This document shows, piece after piece, positions 48,673-57,942 of a stretch of DNA of 64,000 nucleotides. Within the stretch, counting starts at the first letter, position 1. Every line of letters starts with the position of its first letter. This DNA is from a virus. Below the pieces are notes generated by a model. It ran no database searches and was not told where the DNA came from. It saw only the letters and a program-made list of their open reading frames with translations. The stretch spans positions 62,001 to 126,000 of the IMG/VR virus record IMGVR_UViG_3300006854_000001, one strand, 5' to 3'. The translations under genes were made by a program, and so were the position numbers.

Positions 48673-49041
48673 ATGTCCTGTGTCGATTACAAAACCTGGC
48701 AAGCAGCAAAGCAGGCATGCAGCGCGCGCTTGTCCGTCAAGGGCTTCGGCTACGTGGAGATGGGCCGCGTCAACCTGCGCGCGCTCCGCGGTCTCGGCGA
48801 TCTCAACATCAACACCGCCGCCACCATCGATCCAAACGATCCCTGCTCGATCGCGAGCATGACGCCGTGCCCGACCTTCTCGATCCCTGCGCCGTACCAG
48901 CCGCCCGCTTCAAGCACGCCTTCATCGAGCACCACGCCCGCCAGCACGAGCGCGGCCGGCGGGTTTCGTCGCTGGGGACTGCTCGCGGCGCTCGCCGCGG
49001 GCGGCGGCGCGCTGTACCTCGTGATGAGGAAAAAGTCCTAA
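48673..49041 (+). CDS. Tail-anchored virion protein
   Basis: 122 residues. Cys-containing head, LRALRGLGDLNINTAATID (GLG at 40-42), TIDPNDPCSIA, a Ser/Thr/Pro stalk and membrane helix GLLAALAAGGGALYLVM with end RKKS. The DPNDPC segment recurs in the next gene. Confidence 0.66.
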   Translation: MSCVDYKTWQAAKQACSARLSVKGFGYVEMGRVNLRALRGLGDLNINTAATIDPNDPCSIASMTPCPTFSIPAPYQPPASSTPSSSTTPASTSAAGGFRRWGLLAALAAGGGALYLVMRKKS

Positions 49042-49046
49042 CCCAG

Positions 49047-49544
49047 ATGAGTTATTCGGCGACCTTCCAGTCATCCAGCGCGAGCCTCCGCGGGCCCGCG
49101 AGTGGGCCGCTCTGCGCCCAGGGTTACAAGGTCGATTGCGCCGATCCGAATACCTGCTCGTGCTTGCCTTGCCTCGAGCCGAAGGCATGGGCAACGGCGC
49201 AGAAGGCGTGCAACGCGCAAGGCGGCAAATCGATCTCCACCGACCCGAACGATCCCTGCACGCTCGCCAATCAAATCCTCACGACGCCCGGTCACATCTG
49301 CCCGGCGCCCTCGAGCGCGCCCTCGCAGTACCCGCCCGATCCATGCCCCGCGGGTCAAACGATGCTCGACGAGAAGGTGCCTCGTCAATCGCCGACGACC
49401 GGCACTTGGGGTACGGTGACGGTGCACTACTGCGCTTCGTCGCTCAGTCCCGCGGTGGCAGCGCAGTCGTACAAGAAGAATTGGGGCCTCGTCCTCGGCC
49501 TCGGTATCGCAGCAGTCGTCGTCTACAAAATCGCGACCGGCTAA
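49047..49544 (+). CDS. Tail-anchored cysteine-rich virion protein
   Basis: 165 residues from ATG 49047. Nine cysteines (VDCADPNTCSCLPC, DPNDPCTLANQ) and a C-terminal helix WGLVLGLGIAAVVVYKIA. Related to the preceding gene through STDPNDPC. Disulfide-rich outward domain likely. Confidence 0.66.
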   Translation: MSYSATFQSSSASLRGPASGPLCAQGYKVDCADPNTCSCLPCLEPKAWATAQKACNAQGGKSISTDPNDPCTLANQILTTPGHICPAPSSAPSQYPPDPCPAGQTMLDEKVPRQSPTTGTWGTVTVHYCASSLSPAVAAQSYKKNWGLVLGLGIAAVVVYKIATG

Positions 49545-49564
49545 AGAAGAAGAAAAAGATCCCC

Positions 49565-50269
49565 ATGCCGAATTACCCCCGCTACCCTGCGCAACCGTAC
49601 ACGGGCGATCTGCCGTCCATGGTCGCGGTCGGACCGAGCGACACGCGCTACTCGTCTGGCACGGCCGAAGCATACAGCGCGCCCTTCGATCGGAGATACG
49701 GACGACGCCTCGCCGGCACGGACCTGGACGTGTCCGACGAATCTGCCGATCCCGGCTGGGCCTCCAACGAGCTCAATCTGCTCGCCGAGATGGATGACAT
49801 TCAATCGAACGGCGTCTTCGATCCTCCGGGTACGCACCCGAACGTGCACCCGGACGCGGGCGTGTTTGCGGCGCGCTATTCCCTCCCCGGCTACCACGCG
49901 CGCGAAGTGCCCTTCAGCCTGAGCGAAGTCGTGGACGCGACGACCGGGCGCCGCGTGGTCGGCGTGCCGTCGGGCGCCGTGTCGCTCGACTCGGCCGCGC
50001 AGATCGCCTTCATCGAGCAGGGCCGCTACTCCACGCCCCAAAATGTGGTGCGCTGGCAAGAGGCCGCGCCCATGCCCGGCGTCAACATCGCCGACTGGAT
50101 GCAAAACCCCCAGGGCATTCGGCAAGGGATCCACGGCATGCGAGGGATGGGCGGGCTCGGTGACGGCCCCGCTCCCGTGCCGACGAGCACGGCGGCGACG
50201 GTCGGCAAGGTGCTGCTCGTGGGCGCCGCAGCGGGGGCGCTGTACGCGCTCTTCAAGAAGAAGAAATAA
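49565..50269 (+). CDS. Tail-anchored virion protein
   Basis: 234 residues from ATG 49565. Long soluble part with Pro/Tyr-rich start (PNYPRYPAQPYTGDLPS), then MRGMGGLGDGPAP (GLG before the membrane) and helix TVGKVLLVGAAAGALYALF ending KKKK. Preceded by an AAGAAGAAGAAAAAG purine leader. Confidence 0.66.
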   Translation: MPNYPRYPAQPYTGDLPSMVAVGPSDTRYSSGTAEAYSAPFDRRYGRRLAGTDLDVSDESADPGWASNELNLLAEMDDIQSNGVFDPPGTHPNVHPDAGVFAARYSLPGYHAREVPFSLSEVVDATTGRRVVGVPSGAVSLDSAAQIAFIEQGRYSTPQNVVRWQEAAPMPGVNIADWMQNPQGIRQGIHGMRGMGGLGDGPAPVPTSTAATVGKVLLVGAAAGALYALFKKKK

Positions 50270-50273
50270 ACCC

Positions 50274-50831
50274 ATGTTTGATTATTCAGACGACGAAGAC
50301 GAGCAACACGTGACCATGGCCTCGGGCCCTTCCCAGGGTCAGGAGCTGCCCGTGCGCCACAGCGATCTGGTGCAGGCGAACGCCGGCTACGGCAACGCTC
50401 CCTACAACGCCGCATCCCATCCGCTCGCGCCCCTCGGGCGCGGCATGGCCGGATCGCCGGACGGCATCGGCGCGTACAGCCGCCTGTACCAGATGCCGAC
50501 GCCCGGCGCATCGCGGAGCGGCGTGCTCGGGAGCTTCTTCACGGGCTCGCCGCTCGTGAGCGGCATTCGCGCGGTCAGCGGCCTCGGTGAGGACACCGCG
50601 AGCGCGCTTCCCGGCCAAGCGGTAGAAGCCGCGAGCGGCATCCTGGTCGCCGCGGTCGCGGTCGGGCTCGTGCTCACGGGCGTGGGCTCGTACTACGTCG
50701 GCAAGGCCGTCGCGCCGAGCCGCGATAAGGAAGCGACCTACGGCTGGTGGGGCGTGGTCGCGGGCCTCGGGCTCGGCCCCATCGGGCTCGGCATCGAGTC
50801 GATGATCGCCCTCAACCACAAGGGCCGCTAA
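50274..50831 (+). CDS. Virion membrane protein with two spans
   Basis: 185 residues from ATG 50274. Acidic head DYSDDEDEQH, a Pro-rich part, RAVSGLGEDTASA (GLG), and two membrane helices (about 121-145 and 158-178). Function unknown; probable virion membrane component. Confidence 0.64.
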   Translation: MFDYSDDEDEQHVTMASGPSQGQELPVRHSDLVQANAGYGNAPYNAASHPLAPLGRGMAGSPDGIGAYSRLYQMPTPGASRSGVLGSFFTGSPLVSGIRAVSGLGEDTASALPGQAVEAASGILVAAVAVGLVLTGVGSYYVGKAVAPSRDKEATYGWWGVVAGLGLGPIGLGIESMIALNHKGR

Positions 50832-50833
50832 CC

Positions 50834-51562
50834 ATGAAAAACCCCGGATACCCCGCTGGCGTCCCGACGCCCTACGTCGCGCACGTCAATCCGTACCCGA
50901 CGCGCTTTCATGGGGGACTCTGGGCGCGGCCCGTGTTCGGGATGCCGCAGATCCAGCAACCCACGACCGTTTTCCTTCCACCGCGAGACATCGACATGAT
51001 CCCCGACAAACCCTACTCCGGCCTCGGTAACGTCGGGAACAACCCCATCGACGCGGGGGAAGGGATCTTTCGACCGGGCGGCTACGGCGGCGGCGTCTTC
51101 GACGGCAACCTCGCCGGCGCGCCGAGTCTCGGTCACGCGCAGACGCTCGGGGATGCCTCGAGCGATGCGGTCAACTACCCCTGGGGGAAATACAGCGCGC
51201 AGACGCTCGCTCTCCAAAACAAGATCAATCAAAACCTGATCGCCGCCGGGCTCTGCCCGATCATCGCGGACGGCAAACTCGGGCCGGCGACGTGCGGCGG
51301 ATCGGTCATCGCGGGCCCCGCGGGCCTGCAGGCCATGCCGTCCACGTGCCAGGACGTAAAGACGGTGCAGGACGCGAGCAAGGGCTGCGGCACGGGACCG
51401 GCTGCCCCCAACACGAAACCCATCCCGACGACCGCGTCGCTCACGCCCGTCACGAGCTCGATGCCGATGGTGAGCTCGGGCACGAAGAAGGTCCTGGGCT
51501 TCGTGGGCGGCGGGCTCCTGGCCATCGGCGCCGTGTATTTCATCAAGAAACGAAGAGGCTAA
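50834..51562 (+). CDS. Tail-anchored virion protein with peptidoglycan-binding-like module
   Basis: 242 residues from ATG 50834. PYSGLGNVGNN (GLG), then TLALQNKINQNLIAAGLCPI, IADGKLGPATCGG, which follows the L-Q-x-L...G...DGxxGPxT pattern of peptidoglycan-binding domains; a stalk and C-terminal helix KVLGFVGGGLLAIGAVYFI with end KKRRG. May help the virion contact the cell wall. Confidence 0.66.
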   Translation: MKNPGYPAGVPTPYVAHVNPYPTRFHGGLWARPVFGMPQIQQPTTVFLPPRDIDMIPDKPYSGLGNVGNNPIDAGEGIFRPGGYGGGVFDGNLAGAPSLGHAQTLGDASSDAVNYPWGKYSAQTLALQNKINQNLIAAGLCPIIADGKLGPATCGGSVIAGPAGLQAMPSTCQDVKTVQDASKGCGTGPAAPNTKPIPTTASLTPVTSSMPMVSSGTKKVLGFVGGGLLAIGAVYFIKKRRG

Positions 51563-51565
51563 GTC

Positions 51566-52627
51566 ATGAGCATTTTCAACCCCAAGAGCAAGAACGCCCT
51601 CCCGCTCAATGGCTCGGTGCTTCCGCGCTACACGCCCATCGAACGCTACCAGCGGAGTCAGATGGGTGAGTACTTCACGAACGGCGCCATCTCCGGCCTC
51701 GGCTCCTCCGCAGCGCCGGGCGAAGTGCCCTGGCAGTGCTGGGGCGTGAAGGAGTTTCAGGACTGCCACGCCACGCAATGGGCAGCGGCGCACGACGACT
51801 GCGTCAAGAACGCGGCTCAGTACGGCATGTCGGTCGACGATTGCACGGCGGCGTACTCGGCTGCCAACGACGGATCGATCTGCGTGCCGAAGTACTGTAA
51901 CCAGTACGCCGCCATCTCGAACCAAACCGCATCGCTCGACGCGGCGACGGTGAAAAAAGCACAAACGCAACTGAACGCCGATCTCAAGCGGAGCGGCTAC
52001 AAGCTCATCACGGTCGACGGGAAACTCGGTCCTGCCACGTGTGGAGCGGCGAGCTACCTCTACAACACGACCCCGCGTCAATCGACGGTGTGGACCGACT
52101 ACAACCTGTACGCCTACTGCGGCAGCTCCCCCGGCACGAACCCCACGGTCGTCGGCGCGAGTAAACCCATCACGACCTACGTGGCCCCTCAGGTCAACGT
52201 GGTGCAGGGCCAGCAAGTGGCTGCTGCCATCACCCATCAATGGGGCGTCGAAGACGCCGAGATGGCCGCTCTCCAGTCAAACATCAACCGCATCCTCGAC
52301 AGCTACGGCTACTTGCCGATCCCCCTCACGAACAAACTCGACGCGGCTACGTGCGGCGCGATGAAGTGGATCGGTGACAACACCGGCAACAACCTGCTCA
52401 CCATGAACGGGCAGAATTGCCAGGCGTACACGCTGCCGTCGAAGAAGCCCGCCTCTCAGTCGCCCTCGACTGCTCCCGGTGGATCGACGCCTCCGGCCGT
52501 CGCGCCGCCGGCGCCGACGCCGCCAAGCAAGCATCCCCTCACGAGCGCCTCGATGCTCGTCGGGGGACTCGCGCTCGCGGTGGCGGGAGCGGGCTACTAC
52601 TACGCCAAGAAGAAGGGCCTGGTCTGA
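51566..52627 (+). CDS. Tail-anchored virion protein with two peptidoglycan-binding-like modules
   Basis: 353 residues. QMGEYFTNGAISGLGSSA near residues 32-47 (the GEYF...GLG form of the motif), a cysteine-rich part, one module at about 125-170 (LNADLKRSGYKLITVDGKLG then PATCGAA), a second at about 235-275 (ALQSNINRILDSYGYLPI... LDAATCGAM, with DG replaced by TN), a Pro stalk and helix SMLVGGLALAVAGAGYYYA ending KKKGLV. Confidence 0.7.
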   Translation: MSIFNPKSKNALPLNGSVLPRYTPIERYQRSQMGEYFTNGAISGLGSSAAPGEVPWQCWGVKEFQDCHATQWAAAHDDCVKNAAQYGMSVDDCTAAYSAANDGSICVPKYCNQYAAISNQTASLDAATVKKAQTQLNADLKRSGYKLITVDGKLGPATCGAASYLYNTTPRQSTVWTDYNLYAYCGSSPGTNPTVVGASKPITTYVAPQVNVVQGQQVAAAITHQWGVEDAEMAALQSNINRILDSYGYLPIPLTNKLDAATCGAMKWIGDNTGNNLLTMNGQNCQAYTLPSKKPASQSPSTAPGGSTPPAVAPPAPTPPSKHPLTSASMLVGGLALAVAGAGYYYAKKKGLV

Positions 52628-52630
52628 CCC

Positions 52631-53110
52631 ATGACTCGTCGCACGTACGTGGAAACCGCCAACTCCTATGCCCCGTTTACGCAAGCGGTGCTGCAGGGGC
52701 TGGGCTGCGGACCGGGCAGCATGCCCGGGCAGCGAGGCATGGGAGAAGCGACCCAGCTCAAAGACGGCTGGCCCGCGGGGCGGAGCTACATCGGCATCGC
52801 GCATTTCCGCGCGCCGTACGATGACTTCGGCTATTTCCAAGACGGATCATTGCAGGGAGTCGGTGGCATGAAGGGATCGTACGTACCGATGGGCGCCGTC
52901 GCCCCGAACGAAATGCTCGCGATCGACAATCGCGCACCGGGCGCGGTCAAGCGCTTCCTGCTCGCGGGCGATCCGGTCTCATCGCTCCGCGCTGACGTGA
53001 CGCTCCCCTTCAATCAGATCCATCCGTACGTGTACGGAGCGCTCGCGGTGGCCGCGGCGGCCACGAGCTACGTCAGCTACAAGCGCTGGAAGAAAACTCA
53101 CGGGACCTGA
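52631..53110 (+). CDS. Tail-anchored virion protein
   Basis: 159 residues. VLQGLGCGPGS (GLG) and further Gly-rich turns LQGVGGMKGS; C-terminal helix YVYGALAVAAAATSYVSY followed by KRWKKTHGT. Same build as the neighbours. Confidence 0.65.
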   Translation: MTRRTYVETANSYAPFTQAVLQGLGCGPGSMPGQRGMGEATQLKDGWPAGRSYIGIAHFRAPYDDFGYFQDGSLQGVGGMKGSYVPMGAVAPNEMLAIDNRAPGAVKRFLLAGDPVSSLRADVTLPFNQIHPYVYGALAVAAAATSYVSYKRWKKTHGT

Positions 53111-53115
53111 GGCGG

Positions 53116-54009
53116 ATGTTTAACACAGCCACGATCTACGATCTCGCGGGGCTGGCGGTGACCGAATTCGGTCTCCGCGGCATCGACTGGGCCGCACTCA
53201 CGCAGCGCGGACGGGCGAGCGTATGGGATCGGGACTACATCACGGGCTACATGGCCCCCGCGCAGGCGGCGATGGTGGCGGCGGTCGGCGGCATGATCTT
53301 CGATGTGGGTGGCGATCCGGTGGCGATTCAGAAGAGCTACGCGACGAGCGAAGACACGCTGCGATCGATCGCCTCGTCCATCCTCGGGCTCGTTACCGGC
53401 CCGAATCCCGCGCTCAAAGAGGTGCAGGTCGGGCTCGCTCGCGAATCAATCCGTTACCTCGTGAGTCACGCCTACCAGTCGTCGCTCTATGCGTTTTTGC
53501 TGCACTCCGACGAGACCATTCACCACTCGGGGCTTTCGGACGCCGAGATCGCCTCCCACGCCAACACGGCGGTCGGCACCATGAATGCGCTTGTCATGAT
53601 GCGGAACCTCGGCCTCTACAAGGCGCTCGGCATCGATCAGTCCCAGAACTCCCAAAAGGGCCTCGGCATCGCGCCGGCGATCGTCGGGGGTCTCGTCGTC
53701 GTGGCGATTGCCGCCTTGTGCCTCCTGGCCTGGGTGGTCGTGAGCGCGATCGATCTGAACAAGAAGAACGCCATCGTCGCCAAGGTCTGCGAAAACGCTC
53801 AGACCGCGGGAGACGCCGCGACGACGCAGCAGTGCGTCGCGACGTTGACGGATCCCAACAAGAACGCCGCAACCACGATCCCAAAGGCGGTCAAAGACAC
53901 GCTGCTGGCCTTCGTGCCGTACGCGATCGGAGGGGTAGCGATTTACGCGATGTATCTCGCCGCGCCCTACGTCATCAAGAACCTGCTCACCAAAAAGGCT
54001 TCGGCCTGA
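53116..54009 (+). CDS. Virion membrane protein
   Basis: 297 residues. Helical first half, NSQKGLGIAPAIVGG (GLG next to a membrane span: IVGGLVVVAIAALCLLAWVV), a cysteine-containing loop (KVCENAQTAGD...QQCVA) and a second span VPYAIGGVAIYAMYLAAPYV with basic end. A loop of about 60 residues lies between the two spans. Confidence 0.64.
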   Translation: MFNTATIYDLAGLAVTEFGLRGIDWAALTQRGRASVWDRDYITGYMAPAQAAMVAAVGGMIFDVGGDPVAIQKSYATSEDTLRSIASSILGLVTGPNPALKEVQVGLARESIRYLVSHAYQSSLYAFLLHSDETIHHSGLSDAEIASHANTAVGTMNALVMMRNLGLYKALGIDQSQNSQKGLGIAPAIVGGLVVVAIAALCLLAWVVVSAIDLNKKNAIVAKVCENAQTAGDAATTQQCVATLTDPNKNAATTIPKAVKDTLLAFVPYAIGGVAIYAMYLAAPYVIKNLLTKKASA

Positions 54010-54019
54010 AGGACAAGTC

Positions 54020-54499
54020 ATGTCGGATCTCGCTCTTCTCCCGCCATCCAAGCGCTTCGTCGTCGTTACCCACATCGGTGATGAGACCGACGGCGATTCG
54101 CTCGCCGGCCAGAACGTCAACAACTTTCCGGCGGGCGTGCTGTTCTACGTCGCCGAGTCCAACCGCTTCTACACCCTGCGCAAAAACCTGCCCGATGCGG
54201 TCGGCTCCCAAAACGGCCTGAACGTCGTCGATGGGATCGGGTCTTCGGCCGAGGCAGGACGCTTCGTCGCTGTGCAACAATACGGCGTTGCCCAGCTCTC
54301 AAACGGCACCGGCGTCATCACCGGGCTCGATCTGTCGGCGGGGGGAGTATTCCTGGTGAGCTACGTGACCGCCTCGGGCACGCCGGGCATCATCCACGCG
54401 GCCAAGACCGCCGACAACGTGGCGACCGTCACGAGCTCTTCCAACTCGGACAACTCGCAGGTGCTCGCGGTCTTCGTGGAGTCACCGGCCGCGCTCTGA
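54020..54499 (+). CDS. Beta-rich virion protein, tandem paralogue 1
   Basis: 159 residues, no membrane segment. QNVNNFPAGVLFYVAESNRF and VVDGIGSSAEAGRFVAV align with QNVNAFPAATLFYVRDSNRM and VINGLGSSAVAGRFVAL of the next gene. Beta-sandwich-like. Probably an exposed or interlocking capsid component. Confidence 0.66.
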   Translation: MSDLALLPPSKRFVVVTHIGDETDGDSLAGQNVNNFPAGVLFYVAESNRFYTLRKNLPDAVGSQNGLNVVDGIGSSAEAGRFVAVQQYGVAQLSNGTGVITGLDLSAGGVFLVSYVTASGTPGIIHAAKTADNVATVTSSSNSDNSQVLAVFVESPAAL

Positions 54500-54542
54500 T
54501 CCCAACCCCACCATCACCCAAGCAAGAGAAGAGAGTATTCAC

Positions 54543-55055
54543 ATGGCAGACAACGCACCCTCAGACATCGGCGTCGGAAAACGCGTCACGATCCTCAACA
54601 CGGTCGGCGTGCAGGACGACAAGTCCGACGGCCAATCGCTCCGCGGCCAGAACGTCAACGCCTTCCCGGCCGCGACGCTCTTCTACGTGCGCGACTCGAA
54701 CCGCATGTACCGCCTCAAAAAGAACATGGCCGTCGCCATCTCGGAAGACATCTCCGGCATGGCGAACGTCATCAACGGCCTCGGATCGAGCGCCGTCGCT
54801 GGGCGCTTCGTCGCGCTCGTGCAGATGGGCACGGGCGATCTGGTCGCCAACGAGAGCGGGAGCTTCGTTGACATCGCGGGATTCGACGTGAATCCCGGCG
54901 GGTGGTTCCACGTGTCGTACACGGCATTCGGGGGCACCGAGGGCGCGCTGATGGCCGAAGCGATCAGCGAGACGACCGTGCGCGTCACCTCCAAGAGCAC
55001 GACGGACACGGGCTCGGTCTTCGTGACGTACTACCAGACGCCGGGCGGAGAGTAA
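54543..55055 (+). CDS. Beta-rich virion protein, tandem paralogue 2
   Basis: 170 residues. Paralogue of 54020-54499 along the whole length; here the G-x-G turn reads INGLGSSAVAG. It has a 43-nt gap with CAAGAGAAGAGAG as purine-rich leader. Duplicated capsid-type genes often take distinct positions in a shell. Confidence 0.68.
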   Translation: MADNAPSDIGVGKRVTILNTVGVQDDKSDGQSLRGQNVNAFPAATLFYVRDSNRMYRLKKNMAVAISEDISGMANVINGLGSSAVAGRFVALVQMGTGDLVANESGSFVDIAGFDVNPGGWFHVSYTAFGGTEGALMAEAISETTVRVTSKSTTDTGSVFVTYYQTPGGE

Positions 55056-55066
55056 GCCCCTCGGTC

Positions 55067-55396
55067 ATGATCTACTCCCGCTGGCGCCCGGACACGGGCG
55101 GGTACGATTACTTCGACAGCCCGAGCACGCGCTACGGGCTCGGAGATGATCTGCCCGTCCCTTCCCTCACGAACACCACTGAGCTCGGCGTGGCCTCGAC
55201 GGACATCGGCCGCGCCATTCCGAGCGATAGGGTGCTGATCGGATCCGGACCCATCGCTCGCGGGATGATCGCGCCCATGAGCACCGCTGGGCTCAAGGGG
55301 CTCGGCTTGGATTTGTCATCCGACGGGGTGAAGCTCGGGGCAGCGATCTTGGTCGCCCTGGGCTTAGGGTTTCTGCTAGGTAAATCTCGCCGCTAA
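55067..55396 (+). CDS. Tail-anchored virion protein
   Basis: 109 residues from ATG 55067. Soluble Tyr/Asp-rich head, TAGLKGLGLDLSSDG (GLG) directly before helix KLGAAILVALGLGFLLG, end KSRR. Very compact example of the shared plan. Confidence 0.65.
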   Translation: MIYSRWRPDTGGYDYFDSPSTRYGLGDDLPVPSLTNTTELGVASTDIGRAIPSDRVLIGSGPIARGMIAPMSTAGLKGLGLDLSSDGVKLGAAILVALGLGFLLGKSRR

Positions 55397-55417
55397 TCGA
55401 TCTCCAGCTGGAGTCTC

Positions 55418-55984
55418 ATGGGCCGTCGCCTCCTCATCAACCGATCCGATCTCGAGTCTGCCCAGCGGATCCGGGAGACCTTCGTCGATCGCAAGGTGGA
55501 CAAAAAGATCCCCATCCATTGGTCGTGGCCGAAGAAGCTCTACTGCGTGGGGCAGTCGGAGGCGGTGAAATACACGAGCGACAAGTGGAAGAAGCGCGGC
55601 GACTACCAGGACTACAAGCACGTCGCCGAAGGCCCGCAGCAGCTCTTTGTGCGAGACGGCTTCCTCGTCGACTACACGTCGCGCAAACGCCTCGATTTCC
55701 CCTGTGAAGAAGTGACGCTCCCCGCGCGCATGCCGACGGTCATCGCCGAGCTCGCCCCGATCTTGGGGCTGGAGTTTCAGCCGTACGCCGAGCCCGAGGA
55801 TGACGACTCCGAGCTCGTGCTCTCGGACACGTATCGCGCCATCGACATCACGCGCGCGTACGTGGGTGCCGCGGTGCACCCGGAGACTCACCAAACGTTT
55901 CTGATCGTCTACACGCGGAGCGAGCTCTGCGCGATCATCACGGGCGACATTCTGGGCGTCGAAAAAGACGGGATCGTCGGCTAA
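55418..55984 (+). CDS. Unknown soluble protein of the virion operon
   Basis: 188 residues, no membrane segment or GLG motif. Basic start, KKIPIHWSWPKKLYCVGQSE, and a mixed C-terminal domain AYVGAAVHPETHQTFLIVYT. Could be a non-virion assembly factor. No family recognised. Confidence 0.58.
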   Translation: MGRRLLINRSDLESAQRIRETFVDRKVDKKIPIHWSWPKKLYCVGQSEAVKYTSDKWKKRGDYQDYKHVAEGPQQLFVRDGFLVDYTSRKRLDFPCEEVTLPARMPTVIAELAPILGLEFQPYAEPEDDDSELVLSDTYRAIDITRAYVGAAVHPETHQTFLIVYTRSELCAIITGDILGVEKDGIVG

Positions 55985-55986
55985 TC

Positions 55987-57558
55987 ATGGCCTACGCGTC
56001 CGCACCGCGGCGCGGCTACGCGGGCTACAACGATTTGCCCGGCGCGCCCGCGTCCCGGATCGTCACCGATTACCGCACGCAGGCGACAGCTGTCGCGAGC
56101 GGCGTCGCCGATCAGTCGAAGGCGGGAGCCATCGCCTTCGCTCAGCAACAGCTCGACAACTACCCGTCCGCCGCTCAGGTGCTGATGGAGTACAACACGT
56201 ACTCGAGCTACCTGAAATCGATCCCCGGATTCAATCCGGCCGATCTCCAAGATCCGACCAAGGTAGTCGGGCTGATGAAGCAAGCGCTCATCGCCTACGC
56301 CAAGGATAATGGCGTCCCCACCAACACGAAAGAGTTTGAGGCGTACGTGGCCTCCGTCGCGGCCTCCGAGCTCGGAGTCCCGATCCCATCGAGCTGGCCC
56401 TCGAACGTCAAAGAGCTCAAATCCGTCGCGGTCGATCTCGCGTGCACGGCGGTCGTGATGTACACGGGCGTCGATCCCAAGATCATGACCGTCACCGTCG
56501 ACGCGCTCATGGACGGCAAACTCAGCCCCGATGAATGCGAAGCGATCGGCGCGACCGCCGGCGCCATCGCTGGCGCGGTCATCGGGCAAGCCGTTGGCAT
56601 CCCCGCGCCCATCGGCGCCTTCATTGGCGGTCTCATCGGACAAGACATCGGCGGCACGCTCGGTCAGATCTTCGGCGCCGGCCCCTCGGGCACCGAAGAA
56701 ATCAACGAGCGCCTGAAGGCCGCCAAAGCCTGGACGGATGCAACCCTCGCTCAGGCAAACGCCGCCTGCTCGCAGTCGCGCTCGGTGTACTGGGAAACCT
56801 TCGACAACCTGATCCTGGCGACTGAGCTACAATGGGAAGCGGCCGAAGCGCAGATCGGCTGGCGCTTTGGGCTTCGCTGGTTTGGAATCGAAACCTGGTC
56901 TCCGCGCGGGCAAGCCTTCTCCCACGCCTGGGATCCGACGAAGCGGGCATTTACGGGGCCATTGACGAGCGCCTACCGAGCAGCCCAACTCGGCCCGGGC
57001 AAGCCCATGGAGACGTACGCGAGCGGATCGGACAAGCCGGTGCGCTCGACCATCTACACCTACCACTGCCCGTACGATTACGGCTGCCCCTACCCGGTCG
57101 TGAGCGGGCTACCGATGCCCGAGGGCAACGCGGCGCGCGTGGGGCAAGCCTTCCTCGCACGCGGCGCGCTCTGGCAGCCGATCGGCGTGCGCCACGTGCA
57201 ATGCAGCTACCCGCCGGCGACGCTCGACCAGGAGTTTAATCTGGCGAAGTACGCATGGGTCGACGCGATGAAGCTCGATCTGATGTACGAGCAGGCCGCG
57301 ATCAAGGCGCTGCAGATCCTGTCGGTCACGGTCGTGGGCGATCTGGTGAAGACGACGGCGGTCGTCGCCGCCGAAAAGAAAATGAACGATCTGCTGAAGG
57401 CCTCTCAGTACGATCTCAATCGCGCAGCGCTCGCTCGCGGCCAAGCGCTCCAGACTGCCCAGCGCACCGGCGAAAACCTCTCTAACCTCCTCAACTACGG
57501 CATGCTGGCGCTCGGCATTGGAGCCCTGGGCGCCCTGGCCTGGAAGAAAAACCGATGA
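55987..57558 (+). CDS. Large virion membrane protein with glycine-zipper segment
   Basis: 523 residues. Soluble helical head; residues about 187-235 are a Gly/Ala zipper (ATAGAIAGAVIGQAVGIPAP, IGAFIGGLIGQDIGGTLG) as in pore or membrane-inserting proteins; cysteine-bearing middle (YHCPYDYGCPYPV); C-terminal helix YGMLALGIGALGALAW with end KKNR. A DNA-delivery or membrane-remodelling role is possible. Confidence 0.64.
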   Translation: MAYASAPRRGYAGYNDLPGAPASRIVTDYRTQATAVASGVADQSKAGAIAFAQQQLDNYPSAAQVLMEYNTYSSYLKSIPGFNPADLQDPTKVVGLMKQALIAYAKDNGVPTNTKEFEAYVASVAASELGVPIPSSWPSNVKELKSVAVDLACTAVVMYTGVDPKIMTVTVDALMDGKLSPDECEAIGATAGAIAGAVIGQAVGIPAPIGAFIGGLIGQDIGGTLGQIFGAGPSGTEEINERLKAAKAWTDATLAQANAACSQSRSVYWETFDNLILATELQWEAAEAQIGWRFGLRWFGIETWSPRGQAFSHAWDPTKRAFTGPLTSAYRAAQLGPGKPMETYASGSDKPVRSTIYTYHCPYDYGCPYPVVSGLPMPEGNAARVGQAFLARGALWQPIGVRHVQCSYPPATLDQEFNLAKYAWVDAMKLDLMYEQAAIKALQILSVTVVGDLVKTTAVVAAEKKMNDLLKASQYDLNRAALARGQALQTAQRTGENLSNLLNYGMLALGIGALGALAWKKNR

Positions 57559-57884
57559 GCGCCGCCGCCCCGACTCCCCAAGAGCTGCAGGCCGCACAAG
57601 CGGCACGCGTGCGGGCATACAAGGCCGCGCTCGCGCGCCTCTCCCCCGTCTGGTCCACGCTCCCGACCGCGCCCTACCCACCGAGCAGCGATACGACGGA
57701 TTTCCCGCGCACGGGCAGCCCCGAGCTCATCGTGCGCCAATCGGCCATCACGGCCGCTCAGCTCGCCGAGCCCGGAAAAGTCACCCTCGCGCTCAATCAA
57801 GAAGCGCTCGCGCGCCGCCCGAAGCTCAACGCGTACTTCCTCGTCGGCGCCGCCTGCTTGACCGCGTACTTCGTGCTCCGCTGA
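57555..57884 (+). CDS. Tail-anchored virion protein
   Basis: 109 residues from ATG 57555. Ala/Pro-rich soluble part and C-terminal helix AYFLVGAACLTAYFVL ending in Arg. Last gene before the second late promoter. No GLG motif. Confidence 0.62.
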   Translation: MSAAAPTPQELQAAQAARVRAYKAALARLSPVWSTLPTAPYPPSSDTTDFPRTGSPELIVRQSAITAAQLAEPGKVTLALNQEALARRPKLNAYFLVGAACLTAYFVLR

Positions 57885-57942
57885 TCGAGGCTGTTTTTAG
57901 GCCGATCGCAGCGATCGAAGAAAAACCGTTCCGACTCACCTC

